A DNA stretch of 47,659 nt from Opitutus sp. GAS368 (GTDB lineage: Bacteria > Verrucomicrobiota > Verrucomicrobiia > Opitutales > Opitutaceae): positions 1 to 47,659 of the forward strand of contig CAMDOF010000042.1 in the NCBI GenBank assembly GCA_945903465.1, given 5' to 3'. The position numbers were made by a program, and so were the translations under genes. Shown here one piece after another: positions 7,998-16,252 of the stretch. The notes beneath the pieces are model-generated. The model was not told the origin of the DNA. It was given only the letters and a program-made list of their open reading frames with translations, and searched no databases. Each line of letters begins with the position of its first letter. Within the stretch, counting starts at the first letter, position 1.

Positions 7998-9116
7998 ATG
8001 AATGCCCAACCCTCCCTTAGCCCCAAGCGCTTGGTCTCCATCGATGCGCTGCGCGGTTTCGACATGCTCCTCATTTCCGGAGCCGACGCATTATTCCACC
8101 AACTTAAGGGCAAAACCGGCTTGGCCTGGGTCGATGCCGCGGCCAGTCAGTTTCAGCATCCAGTTTGGTTTGGCTTCACTTTCTACGATTTCATTTTCCC
8201 ACTATTTCTATTCATCGCTGGCGTCTCCATTCCGTTTTCCCTCAGCAGGGCTTTGGAGCAGGGAATATCCAAAAACGAGCTATATAGAAAAGCCTTCTTC
8301 CGCATGCTAATCTTGATCGGGTTGGGCATGTTGGACAAAAATGCCCCTTTCCCTTTTTTCGACTGGCCTCATATCCGACTCGGCAGCGTCTTGGGCCGGA
8401 TCGGCCTAGCCGGATTTGTTACCGTCGTCCTGTATCTTAACGTCAGTTCCCGGCGCAGGCTCTCCATTGTCGGAGGGGTCCTCCTCACTTACTACGCCGC
8501 CCTCATGTTAATCCCGGTCCCCGGCCACGGCGCAGGTGATCTTTCCTTCGATGGAAATCTCGTTGGCTGGTTTGATCGCACGTTTCTCCCAGGCCGACTC
8601 CTCCAGCGTACGTTCGATGAACTCGGCCTCCTCACGCAATTTCCGGCCATCTGCCTCACGCTGCTCGGCGCTTTCGCCGGAGAAATCCTCCAGAATAACA
8701 CGAGCACCGACCGAAAAAAGTTCGCACGCTTGCTCATCGCCGGGGCCGTCTGTGTCGCCCTCGGGCTGATCTGGAGCCTTCATTTCCCCATCGCGAAACG
8801 CCTCTGGAGCAGTTCCTTCATTCTGCTGACGGCGGGCCTCTCCTTTGTTTTCATGGCGGCTTTTTACGGTCTCATCGATCTCCTGAATTTCAAAAAATGG
8901 TCCTTCTTTTTTGTCGTGATTGGCATGAACAGCCTGACGATTTACCTGCTCCACCGGCTGGTGAATTTTAATTACACGTCGCGACTCTTGTTCGCGGGAC
9001 TATACGCCCCGCTGGATGTGAAATGGCACGGCATCCTCGAAAGCTTCGGCGCGTTGGCCCTCGTGTGGGGCCTCCTCTATTTCCTTTATCAAAAGAAAAT
9101 CTTCATCCGCGTCTGA
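7998..9116 (+). CDS. polytopic membrane acyltransferase-like protein (NagX/DUF5009 type)
   Basis: Integral membrane protein of 372 residues with roughly ten hydrophobic segments. It opens with the family hallmark R-L-V-S-I-D-A-L-R-G-F-D-M-L-L-I near residues 11-26, followed by F-P-L-F-L-F-I-A-G-V-S-I-P-F. This is the pattern of the heparan-alpha-glucosaminide N-acetyltransferase-like/DUF5009 family, which moves acyl groups from cytoplasmic acyl-CoA onto sugars across the membrane. A histidine follows late (I-Y-L-L-H-R-L-V-N-F). It lies 85 bp after the flavoprotein gene, same strand. Its base composition appears less GC-rich than its neighbours, with many A/T-rich codons around 8100-8350, a possible sign of later acquisition. 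The exact acceptor is unknown. Confidence 0.8.
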   Translation: MNAQPSLSPKRLVSIDALRGFDMLLISGADALFHQLKGKTGLAWVDAAASQFQHPVWFGFTFYDFIFPLFLFIAGVSIPFSLSRALEQGISKNELYRKAFFRMLILIGLGMLDKNAPFPFFDWPHIRLGSVLGRIGLAGFVTVVLYLNVSSRRRLSIVGGVLLTYYAALMLIPVPGHGAGDLSFDGNLVGWFDRTFLPGRLLQRTFDELGLLTQFPAICLTLLGAFAGEILQNNTSTDRKKFARLLIAGAVCVALGLIWSLHFPIAKRLWSSSFILLTAGLSFVFMAAFYGLIDLLNFKKWSFFFVVIGMNSLTIYLLHRLVNFNYTSRLLFAGLYAPLDVKWHGILESFGALALVWGLLYFLYQKKIFIRV

Positions 9117-9306
9117 CAGGCGTCCCTTCATTAAATTGCGCGCGGGCCCGACCGATAGCCAAGCAACCCGGTAATCATGAGCCGGATGAGCACCGCACCC
9201 CGGCAAGTGCTCTGCCACCAACTGCCGTGCAGGCAAGCGCTGCCACTCACTCACCAACAAGCCCAAACCCCAAAGCCTGTCCCTCTTTCCAGCCCCCCCT
9301 CCCCAA

Positions 9307-10344
9307 CTAACTCAGCAGGCCGTTCACGTCTTCGCGGGCAACCGCCCGCATGCGGTTCATGAGCTCGCTCGCGTTGAGCGCGCCGTAATTGTCGATGCGA
9401 CCAATGATGCCGTTGTAAGCGTGCCCCTCGACCTCCGCAATGAAGCGCCGCTGATCACCGCTGAGCTCAATCGCCTCGGCCATCGTCATTTGCCCGGCGG
9501 CGAGTTCCGCCCGCCGACCGGGCCACCAGCGGTCATCGACGAGGTCGCGACTGATATGCTCGACGAGTGCCGTCTCGACCCCGCCGGCATGCTGATCGCC
9601 GCAGGCGCTGGTCACGTCCGCGAGCGGCTCATACAGCCACCGGAATACTCCGCGCGGGCCACGACTGCCGCGCATGCCTTCTTGGACCGCAAGGCGGTGC
9701 GCCGGCGAGCCGTGCACGTCGACAATGTAGAGGGATCTTGGCGACATCCACTCGACGACCGCGTCTATAAACCGGCGAACATATCGCGTGACCAGCGGAG
9801 GCGTGAGATCGATACTCAAGCCAAAGGGCAGTCCCCAGGTCAAATGCCCATAGTCAACGGGCGGCCCGACCACCAAGCCGTCGGTTTCGGCCGCCAGTTG
9901 GTGCAAGATGGCGTAGCTCTGCATCGTGTCCGTGGCGAGCGGCAGGTGCGGACCGTGTTGCTCGACCGCCGTGTCGATACTAAAGGCGAGAATTTTTGGC
10001 CCCCAAACGGGCGGCGCGCGCCGGCGGGCCGGAAGTTCGACGCACTCGAACGAGCCGCAAAAATCCGCGTGCCCGCGCGTTCCCGCGCAGAAGGGAAAGC
10101 ATCGGCGGATTTGCGATTGCACCGCGAGTTTCAAATCAGCATCGAGCGCTTCATGGTACAACGGCGGGAGCACGAGCGGCGCGAGGTCCGCCAGTTCTTC
10201 CGCAGGGGTTCCCAGCGAACATATCGGCAGGACGATCCGCTCCGTGCGTATCCGTTTTTTTAACTCGTTGAGCGAGTACCCGGCCAGCCAAGGACCCGTG
10301 TTTATCACCGTCGGCAAGAATGGGGTGAGGGGCGGCAGCGGCAT
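9307..10344 (-). CDS. creatininase-family metal-dependent amidohydrolase
   Basis: Member of the creatinine amidohydrolase/creatininase superfamily, 345 residues. The metal-binding hallmark E-Q-H-G-P-H-L-P-L-A-T-D-T is present, giving the Glu, His and Asp ligands. A second region reads I-V-D-V-H-G-S-P-A-H-R where the family usually has N-G-H-G-G-N, so the Asn before the Gly-His and the trailing Gly/Asn are changed while the His is kept. A third region, D-Q-H-A-G-G-V-E-T-A-L-V, matches the D-x-H-A-G-x-x-E-T stretch. About 115 residues precede the first motif, longer than the basic family. Substrates in this family range from creatinine to lactams and peptide precursors, so no specific reaction is assigned. 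It points towards the acyltransferase-like gene and is transcribed separately. Confidence 0.8.
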   Translation of the reverse strand: MPLPPLTPFLPTVINTGPWLAGYSLNELKKRIRTERIVLPICSLGTPAEELADLAPLVLPPLYHEALDADLKLAVQSQIRRCFPFCAGTRGHADFCGSFECVELPARRRAPPVWGPKILAFSIDTAVEQHGPHLPLATDTMQSYAILHQLAAETDGLVVGPPVDYGHLTWGLPFGLSIDLTPPLVTRYVRRFIDAVVEWMSPRSLYIVDVHGSPAHRLAVQEGMRGSRGPRGVFRWLYEPLADVTSACGDQHAGGVETALVEHISRDLVDDRWWPGRRAELAAGQMTMAEAIELSGDQRRFIAEVEGHAYNGIIGRIDNYGALNASELMNRMRAVAREDVNGLLS

Positions 10345-10909
10345 GGCAATTTTTTCTGGGGTATCGTCCTGACCCCAAGGATTTTCACGGGCTTCAAACT
10401 TTAGGGCAAACCGGATCCGAATAATTTATCCACCACCAGATAAGATCTATTGCCCGCACGAACCCACCGCGCACTTCGCGAAATTTTTTCTTCAAATTAT
10501 TGGCCACACCCGCCTCCACGCTCATTCGCACGCCGTCATTGGCCGACACGAGCGCCACCCGCGCCCAAGGCGAAGGCTCTCGGTACCGAGCCTGCCCAAA
10601 GAAAGCTCGCGCCACGATCTTCGCCGCGCCGCATCGCTCGCCCAAATTGCGGGCCCGATCACGCTCGTCTCGCCAGCCATGGGAACGCGCTTCGCGATGG
10701 TCGCCCACCGCGCGAAAATTGATCGCCACCACCCCGGCCGGCCGCTCCGCCTGGCGGCCCGTTTCCCCAAAATTCCCAACCGCACCACCGCGGCTCCGCC
10801 CCCGCCCGGTGGCCGGCCATCAAGGGCTTCCGCCCATGCGCTTAACCGAGCGCTTCCACCTCGTTCGCCAGAAGCACGACCAGCGCCGCCGCGAACCCTC
10901 CCGCCCCGC
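10345..10909. other. 565-bp stretch without a supported gene
   Basis: Between the creatininase start and the TlpA-like stop. The longest sensible minus-strand frame runs from a GTG at 10732 to 10394 (112 codons: V-A-I-N-F-R-A-V-G-D-H-R-E ... E-V-R-G-G-F-V). It has fairly normal amino-acid composition but no motif I recognise, and no ribosome-binding site. Just after the TlpA stop another minus-strand frame reads G-G-F-A-A-A-L-V-V-L-L-A-N-E-V-E-A-L-G-stop, which looks like a protein C-terminus cut off from its body. The tract may be the remains of a gene broken by frameshifts. Confidence 0.4.
10394..10732 (-). CDS. possible small hypothetical protein or gene remnant
   Basis: 112-codon frame with a GTG start, listed only as a candidate. 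The internal stretch around E-P-S-P-W-A-R-V-A-L-V-S-A-N-D-G-V reads like genuine protein, but I recognise no family, see no Shine-Dalgarno sequence, and the C-terminus (D-L-I-W-W-W-I-N-Y-S-D) looks like read-through into non-coding DNA. It may belong to a larger broken gene that extended towards 10906. No function is proposed. Confidence 0.2.
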   Translation of the reverse strand: MVAINFRAVGDHREARSHGWRDERDRARNLGERCGAAKIVARAFFGQARYREPSPWARVALVSANDGVRMSVEAGVANNLKKKFREVRGGFVRAIDLIWWWINYSDPVCPKV

Positions 10910-11488
10910 TTAGACCTTTTCGCGCAGCACCGCCAAAACCGACTTCTCGTACTCGGCGGCCTCCGCGGCACCCACCTTCCGATGCCGAACCTGGCCAGTC
11001 CGATCAATCACGAACGTCGTCGGGATAGCTTCCAGCCCACCAAACGCCGTCTGAATCAACTCATCTCCCATCAAGAGCGGATAATTAATGCCCATCTTCC
11101 CCGCAAAGGCCTTGACCACTTCGGAGCCGCCTTGATCAAGAGAAACTCCAATCACCACTAACCCCTCCGCACCATATTTCCGGTGCAGCTCAATGTAACC
11201 CGGAATCTCCAATCGGCACGGACCACACCACGTCGCCCAAAAATCAATAACCACCACCTTCCCCTTAAACTGCTCGGAGCTGACCACCTGCCCGTTAAGA
11301 TCCTGCAACTTCCACGCCGGCGCCGGTCCATACTTGGGAAGCTCGGCGGCCGTACTCGGCACCGCCGCGGCCGCCTGGCCGGTTGACGCTTGTTGCACAG
11401 CAACCGTCTCGGGCTGTCGAGAACACGCCGTCGCCCCTAGCGTGACGAGCAAAGAGGTAAGTAACCAACCGCTGCGGGAGTAATTCAT
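10910..11488 (-). CDS. TlpA/ResA-like thioredoxin-fold lipoprotein
   Basis: Membrane-anchored periplasmic thiol-disulfide oxidoreductase, 192 residues from the ATG at 11488 (an upstream GTG/ATG adds only a few residues and would spoil the signal peptide). A short signal peptide ends in a lipobox-like L-G-A-T-A-C with the lipidated Cys at 22. An alanine-rich linker follows, then a thioredoxin fold with the redox motif W-A-T-W-C-G-P-C (Cys 88 and 91) and the cis-proline region A-I-P-T-T-F-V-I-D. This is the family that reduces cytochrome c haem-binding cysteines or other periplasmic disulfides, which suits a genome with CxxCH proteins. It lies 67 bp downstream of the LysR gene on the same strand. 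Confidence 0.9.
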   Translation of the reverse strand: MNYSRSGWLLTSLLVTLGATACSRQPETVAVQQASTGQAAAAVPSTAAELPKYGPAPAWKLQDLNGQVVSSEQFKGKVVVIDFWATWCGPCRLEIPGYIELHRKYGAEGLVVIGVSLDQGGSEVVKAFAGKMGINYPLLMGDELIQTAFGGLEAIPTTFVIDRTGQVRHRKVGAAEAAEYEKSVLAVLREKV

Positions 11489-11555
11489 AATTAAAATAAC
11501 CACCAATAGATGCCCTCGCTCGCCCCTACCGCAAATCTTCTTAGCGAATTTCTAC

Positions 11556-12470
11556 TCACGTTCCCCGCCCGCCCGCTTCGCGTGTCTCGGGTAAATCGAG
11601 GCCCAGGATTTCAATGAATTTCTTCATCGCCGGCGTCAGCACTCGGCCCTTGCGATGCAGAATGGCCAGCGGCCGGGTAAACTCTTTGCCCTTAAAGTGG
11701 AGCACCGACAACGAACCCTGCCGCGCTTCCTGCACCACGGTCGCCTGGGGCACAATCGCGATACCGTGGTCAATTTCCACTGCACGCTTTACCGTCTCAA
11801 TGTTGTCGAACTCCATCACTGGCTCGATCTCAAGCTTATGCTCCCTAAAAATAATATCGACGGCCTTTCGCGTCGGAATATCCGGGTCAAAACCGATAAA
11901 CTTCTGGTTCGCGAGATCCTTGACCTCAATTTCAGTGCGTTTCGCCAAGGCATGCTGAGGATGCGTGATGAGCACGAGATGATCATCACGGAAGGGCAGC
12001 ACCTCGATTTGCCGCTGCTTCACCGGAAACGCCACCAAACCAAAATCCACCGAATTGTGCAGAATATCCTCATACACAAGGTTGGAACGACGATACTCCA
12101 CGCGCACATTTACCGCCGGAAAATCATGTAAGAATTTTTTGATAAACGGCGGCAACTCGTGCAGGCCAATCGAGTAAATCGTCGAAATCCGAATCGTGCC
12201 GCTGATGACTTTCTTCAGCTCCTGCAACTCGGACAACAATTTCTCATAGGTGTGCAACACTTCATTCGCCGCGTCATACACGCGCTGCCCCTCCCGCGTC
12301 AATTGAAACTGCTTCTGGCTCCGATCGATCAGCAATGTCTTGAAATGTCGCTCCATCGCACGGGCCTGCTGACTCACTGCGGATTGGGTAATCCCATTTA
12401 GCTTCGCGGACTTTGAGAAACTTTTCGTTTCTACAAGGTCGGCAAAGATTTTAAAATTTTCGATCTGCAT
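11556..12470 (-). CDS. LysR-type transcriptional regulator
   Basis: DNA-binding regulator of 304 residues, the usual LysR length. The N-terminal winged helix-turn-helix reads M-Q-I-E-N-F-K-I-F-A-D-L-V, then S-F-S-K-S-A, then T-Q-S-A-V-S-Q-Q-A-R-A-M-E. The effector-binding part starts near residue 90 (G-T-I-R-I-S-T-I-Y-S-I-G). The start at 12470 is the first ATG and gives the canonical N-terminus. The gene is divergent from the YggS gene (75 bp between starts), the classic arrangement for LysR regulators, so the 12471-12545 region probably holds its binding site; a small CTAATTAG palindrome is visible at 12527-12534. The target and effector are not deducible. Its codon use is more A/T-tolerant than that of the neighbouring genes. 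Confidence 0.93.
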   Translation of the reverse strand: MQIENFKIFADLVETKSFSKSAKLNGITQSAVSQQARAMERHFKTLLIDRSQKQFQLTREGQRVYDAANEVLHTYEKLLSELQELKKVISGTIRISTIYSIGLHELPPFIKKFLHDFPAVNVRVEYRRSNLVYEDILHNSVDFGLVAFPVKQRQIEVLPFRDDHLVLITHPQHALAKRTEIEVKDLANQKFIGFDPDIPTRKAVDIIFREHKLEIEPVMEFDNIETVKRAVEIDHGIAIVPQATVVQEARQGSLSVLHFKGKEFTRPLAILHRKGRVLTPAMKKFIEILGLDLPETREAGGRGT

Positions 12471-12545
12471 GATAAGCTGGCGTTGTTCTGGGCAGGCTAG
12501 GAAATTCCTTCTTCTCGTAAATGCCTAATTAGAAATACTAAAGTT

Positions 12546-13277
12546 ATGCTAATCGATTATCCGGAGTTTGTCGATCGCGCCAACTCGATTGTGACGGCGA
12601 TGGCCGCCGCTGCCCGCCAAGCGGGCCGGGTGGCCGCCGAAATCGAATTACTTCCCGTCACGAAAACCCATCCAGCGGCCGCGGCCGAGTACGTCGCGCG
12701 GTACGGCCTGCTCGGCGTGGGCGAAAACCGGGTGCAGGAGAGTGCGGAAAAACGCGGCCAAACCACCGGCGCCGCCCGATCACTCCGCTGGGAACTCATC
12801 GGCCATCTGCAAACCAACAAGGCCAAACTGGCCGCCCAGCACTTTGACCGCATTCAGAGCGTCGACCGCGATAAACTTATCCAACACCTCGGCCGCGCCG
12901 CCACCGAACTGGACAAGGTGCTCCCCATTCTCCTGCAAATTAACGCCGGGCAAGATCCCGCTAAATTTGGGGCCGAACTCGAGGACGCCCCTCGCTTGCT
13001 CGAGGCCGCGCTCGCTCAAAAATATCTGCGCGTCGACGGCCTGATGACCATCGCGCCTCTCGGGGCGACCTCTGCCGAAACCTCCGCCCACGCCGAGCGC
13101 ACCTTCGCGAATCTCCGCATGCTCCGCGACGATCTCACCAGACGCTACCACACTCCCCTCACCACGTTATCCATGGGCATGAGCGGCGACTTCGGACTCG
13201 CCATCGCGGCCGGCAGCACGCTGGTTCGCGTCGGCACCGCCCTTTTCGGCGCGCGGGGAACCCCCGTGGCACTTTAA
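12546..13277 (+). CDS. yggS: YggS-family PLP-binding protein (PLP homeostasis)
   Basis: Pyridoxal-phosphate-binding protein without known catalytic turnover that keeps PLP and amino-acid pools balanced. The 243 residues show the PLP lysine in L-L-P-V-T-K-T-H-P (Lys 40), the family stretch L-I-G-H-L-Q-T-N-K-A-K, and the C-terminal L-S-M-G-M-S-G-D-F followed by S-T-L-V-R-V-G-T-A-L-F-G-A-R that binds the phosphate. Length and motifs match PLPBP/YggS. The gene opens a plus-strand run that continues with the SirB1-like gene 51 bp later, then aroE and the prepilin peptidase. Confidence 0.93.
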   Translation: MLIDYPEFVDRANSIVTAMAAAARQAGRVAAEIELLPVTKTHPAAAAEYVARYGLLGVGENRVQESAEKRGQTTGAARSLRWELIGHLQTNKAKLAAQHFDRIQSVDRDKLIQHLGRAATELDKVLPILLQINAGQDPAKFGAELEDAPRLLEAALAQKYLRVDGLMTIAPLGATSAETSAHAERTFANLRMLRDDLTRRYHTPLTTLSMGMSGDFGLAIAAGSTLVRVGTALFGARGTPVAL

Positions 13278-13328
13278 CCGCTTCTCCCGCCACCAGACCG
13301 GTTTTTAACGCCACCAACCGTTTCCCTG

Positions 13329-14234
13329 TTGCGCCCTAAGGAAAATGTTTCTGCGCTCCGTCCTGTGGAAATTGCACCGCTCCCAACGACCGAAGCCGCC
13401 GCTTTTCTCCGCCTGCTCGACGATCCTGCGCCCACCGTCCGCCAAGCCCTGCTCGCACAATTTAAAAGCCGGGGGCCCGCCGCCACCGCCTTCCTCCACA
13501 CCATCACCCACGGACCCGACGCCGCCCTCGCTCGACACGCCGCACAGTTCCTCCAGGGCCTCGATCGAGGGGACCCCGTCGCCGAATTTTCCCACTTCAT
13601 CCACTCACGAAAATACGAACTGGAATCAGGCGCGTTTCTCATGGCGCGAATCGCGACACCCCGCTTCGACCCCTCCAAAGCCTGCAACGCGCTCGACGCC
13701 ATCGCCACCCGCTGCCGCGAACTCATCGTCGAACCGGCCAGCACTCGAGAAAAATGCCGAATTCTCAACCGCGTGCTCTTTCACGAGTGGGCGTTTCACG
13801 GCAACACCGAGAACTACACCGATCCCAAAAATAGCTTCATCGACCAGGTCCTCGCCCGGCGCACCGGAGTCCCCCTCACACTTTGCCTCGTCTACCTGTT
13901 GGTCAGCGCTCGGCTCGGGCTACCTCTTCAGCCGGTCGGCTTACCCGGCCACTTCATCGTCGGTTGCTTCGACGAGGACCCGCCTTTCTTCATCGATGCA
14001 TTTAGCCGCGGAGTTTTTCTCGATCGCGAGGAAATTAGTGCACTCATGAAGGATAACCGCATCAACCTGCAGCCCACCGATTTTACCCCCACCACCGTCC
14101 GCGAGGTGCTCTGCCGCAGCTGCCGGAATCTCGTGAGCCACTACACCATCGCCGGCGACCCCGCGCGCGCGCAACTTTTCAGCCGCTTTGTCGATGAATT
14201 TCACGCTACGCACGCCCGCCCGGGCGTCGACTGA
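13329..14234 (+). CDS. SirB1-family protein with transglutaminase-like core
   Basis: About 301 residues. An N-terminal helical, HEAT-like part (D-D-P-A-P-T-V-R-Q-A-L-L and H-A-A-Q-F-L-Q-G-L) is followed by the SirB1/transglutaminase-like core: F-H-E-W-A-F-H-G-N, then R-T-G-V-P-L-T-L-C-L-V-Y-L, then G-L-P-G-H-F-I-V-G. Proteins of this family often carry tetratricopeptide repeats; here only a short C-terminal helical part follows. No in-frame ATG exists near the beginning, so a TTG at 13329 (or the CTG before it) is the likely start; the ATG at 13345 is in another frame. The biochemical role of the family is unknown. It is tightly packed between yggS and aroE, so probably in one operon. Confidence 0.85.
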   Translation: MRPKENVSALRPVEIAPLPTTEAAAFLRLLDDPAPTVRQALLAQFKSRGPAATAFLHTITHGPDAALARHAAQFLQGLDRGDPVAEFSHFIHSRKYELESGAFLMARIATPRFDPSKACNALDAIATRCRELIVEPASTREKCRILNRVLFHEWAFHGNTENYTDPKNSFIDQVLARRTGVPLTLCLVYLLVSARLGLPLQPVGLPGHFIVGCFDEDPPFFIDAFSRGVFLDREEISALMKDNRINLQPTDFTPTTVREVLCRSCRNLVSHYTIAGDPARAQLFSRFVDEFHATHARPGVD

Positions 14235-14321
14235 AGCCATGCCTTCAACCCACTGGCCGCTCGTAATGATGCACGCCACCCGCCAACGAGAACCCGAGCC
14301 ATCCCCCCGTCTAAAACCGGT

Positions 14322-15251
14322 ATGACCGCTCCCGATCCTCTTACCTTGCGCGAACTGACCGACTGGTCCTACGCCGGCTCCGCGCTCGCCGTTCTCGGTC
14401 ACCCGATCAAACACTCGATCAGCCCGGCCATGCACAATGCCGCGCTCGCCGATTTGGCCCGCGAGAACGCCCGCTTCGCCGACTGGCGTTATTTTCGCTT
14501 CGAAGTTCATCCCGATGACCTGCCCCGCGCCTTGGAGCTGCTTCACACCAAACAATTCCACGGCGTCAATCTGACCGTGCCCCACAAGATGCTCGCGTTT
14601 GACGTCATCGCCGAAATCGACGCGGGGGCCCGCCCCGTCGGCGCCGTCAACACCCTCCTGCGGACCGACCAAGGCTGGCGTGGTTTCAACACCGATGGCT
14701 ACGGTTTAGCCAGTGCCCTCAAAGAGAACCTCGGCCTCGCACTCACCGATCGCCCGATTATTTTGCTCGGCGCGGGCGGGGCCGCTCGCGGGGCCGCCGT
14801 CGAATGCCTGCAACAGGGCTGCCGCTCCCTCGCCATCGCCAATCGCACCCCCGCAAATCTGCAGTCATTACTTCTGGCGCTCGCCCCCCTCGCCCACGGT
14901 ATCGACGTGCGTGGCTTCGATCCCTCCGCCCCACCGCCCGATCTGCCCGCGAGCAGCCTCGTCATCAACGCGACCAGCGCCGGCCTGCGCGAAACCGACC
15001 CGCTCCCGGTCGACCTCCGCCGCCTGCCACAACCGGCCGCCGTCTTCGATATGATCTACAACCCCGCCACGACCCCATTGCTGCGGGCCGCCGCCGCCCA
15101 GCGCCTGCCCTACGCCAATGGCCTCGCCATGCTCGTGCACCAGGGCGCCAAAGCCCTCGAGATCTGGACCGGTATTCCCGCGCCTCGGACGGCGCCGCTC
15201 ATGACGGCTGCGGCGCACGCCGCGATGGCGTCCCGCACCGGTCACTCATGA
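14322..15251 (+). CDS. aroE: shikimate dehydrogenase
   Basis: Reduces 3-dehydroshikimate to shikimate with NADPH in chorismate synthesis (cytoplasm). The 309 residues show the substrate-binding S-I-S-P-A-M-H-N (from Ser 32), the catalytic lysine in N-L-T-V-P-H-K (Lys 89), Asn 110 in G-A-V-N-T, the catalytic Asp in N-T-D-G-Y-G (Asp 125), and the nucleotide-binding loop G-A-G-G-A-A-R-G (near 150). The N-R-T region after the second strand (A-I-A-N-R-T) is typical of NADP-dependent AroE. The C-terminus M-L-V-H-Q-G-A-K-A-L-E-I-W is also standard. It is followed 62 bp later by the prepilin peptidase gene. Another gene of the same pathway, the DAHP synthase gene, lies about 5 kb downstream. Confidence 0.96.
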   Translation: MTAPDPLTLRELTDWSYAGSALAVLGHPIKHSISPAMHNAALADLARENARFADWRYFRFEVHPDDLPRALELLHTKQFHGVNLTVPHKMLAFDVIAEIDAGARPVGAVNTLLRTDQGWRGFNTDGYGLASALKENLGLALTDRPIILLGAGGAARGAAVECLQQGCRSLAIANRTPANLQSLLLALAPLAHGIDVRGFDPSAPPPDLPASSLVINATSAGLRETDPLPVDLRRLPQPAAVFDMIYNPATTPLLRAAAAQRLPYANGLAMLVHQGAKALEIWTGIPAPRTAPLMTAAAHAAMASRTGHS

Positions 15252-15313
15252 TTCGCTGGCGCATCCCTCGTAAACGTGCCCTGCTCCGCGCCTTTGCGAT
15301 CACCTAAACCCAG

Positions 15314-16225
15314 ATGCCATTCGACTACACCCAAATCTCCGCCGCCTTTCCTTGGTTCTTTCCACTGGCGGTCGGTCTCTTCGGGGCGTGCATCGGCAGC
15401 TTTCTCAACGTCGTCATCTATCGCGTACCCCTGGATAAATCCATCGTCTTTCCCGGCTCCCATTGCGGCTGCGGCCAACCGATCCACTGGTACGATAACA
15501 TCCCCGTGTTCTCTTGGTTCCTGCTGCGCGGTCGCGCCCGCTGCTGCGGCCGGAATTTTTCCGCCCGCTACCCCTCGATCGAGTTACTCACCGCCCTGCT
15601 TTTCGTCGCCTGCTGGCTGCTCTTTCCTCCCCTCATCGCCCTCTGCGGTTGGATTTTTATCAGCGGCCTGATCGCGGCGACGTTCATCGATCTGGACCAC
15701 TTCATCATCCCCGATGCCTTCACCCTGGGGTTGGGCGTTGTCGGTGTTCTCCTCTCTGCCATCATCCCCGCGCTCCACGGCCAGGATCATGAATATTTCA
15801 TGCTGGCGAGCCTCCGCGCTTTGGTCTGCTCCCTCCAGGGCTTGCTGGTCGGTTCCGGCTTGGTTTTGTGGATCGCCCTGCTCGCCGAGGTGCTCCTCAA
15901 AAAAGAGGCGCTGGGCTTCGGCGATGTAAAATTCATCGGCGCCATCGGCGCGTTTTGCGGCTGGCAGGGCGCCCTCTTTGCCCTCTTCGGCGGCGCCACC
16001 ATCGGCACCGTCTGGGTCGCACTCGCTTGGACGTGGCAGAAATTCACCGGGAAGACCGCCGCCGCCGCCCCCCGATCAGAGACCCCCGACGGCGAACCGG
16101 CTCCTCTCGGATTCGGCGCCCAGATCCCTTTCGGCCCCATGTTGGCCGCCGCCGCCGCGCTTTATTTTCTCGGCGCCCGCCCTTGGGTCAGCGCTTGGTT
16201 CGACACCCTCAACCCACTCTTCTGA
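15314..16225 (+). CDS. pilD: type IV prepilin peptidase (A24 family)
   Basis: Inner-membrane aspartic peptidase and N-methyltransferase that processes prepilins and pseudopilins. The 303-residue product has about eight membrane segments. The N-terminal A-C-I-G-S-F-L-N-V-V-I-Y-R is the family hallmark. The catalytic aspartates are seen in F-I-D-L-D-H-F-I-I-P-D (126-134) and in the G-F-G-D motif at 201-204. The zinc-binding cysteines are unusual: C51-G-C53 and C77-C78 rather than two CxxC pairs. A proline/arginine-rich cytoplasmic loop sits near residues 245-265. No pilin genes lie in the window. The ATG at 15314 gives the standard start. Confidence 0.93.
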   Translation: MPFDYTQISAAFPWFFPLAVGLFGACIGSFLNVVIYRVPLDKSIVFPGSHCGCGQPIHWYDNIPVFSWFLLRGRARCCGRNFSARYPSIELLTALLFVACWLLFPPLIALCGWIFISGLIAATFIDLDHFIIPDAFTLGLGVVGVLLSAIIPALHGQDHEYFMLASLRALVCSLQGLLVGSGLVLWIALLAEVLLKKEALGFGDVKFIGAIGAFCGWQGALFALFGGATIGTVWVALAWTWQKFTGKTAAAAPRSETPDGEPAPLGFGAQIPFGPMLAAAAALYFLGARPWVSAWFDTLNPLF

Positions 16226-16252
16226 CGCCGCGGCACCACCACCAGCGGCCAC

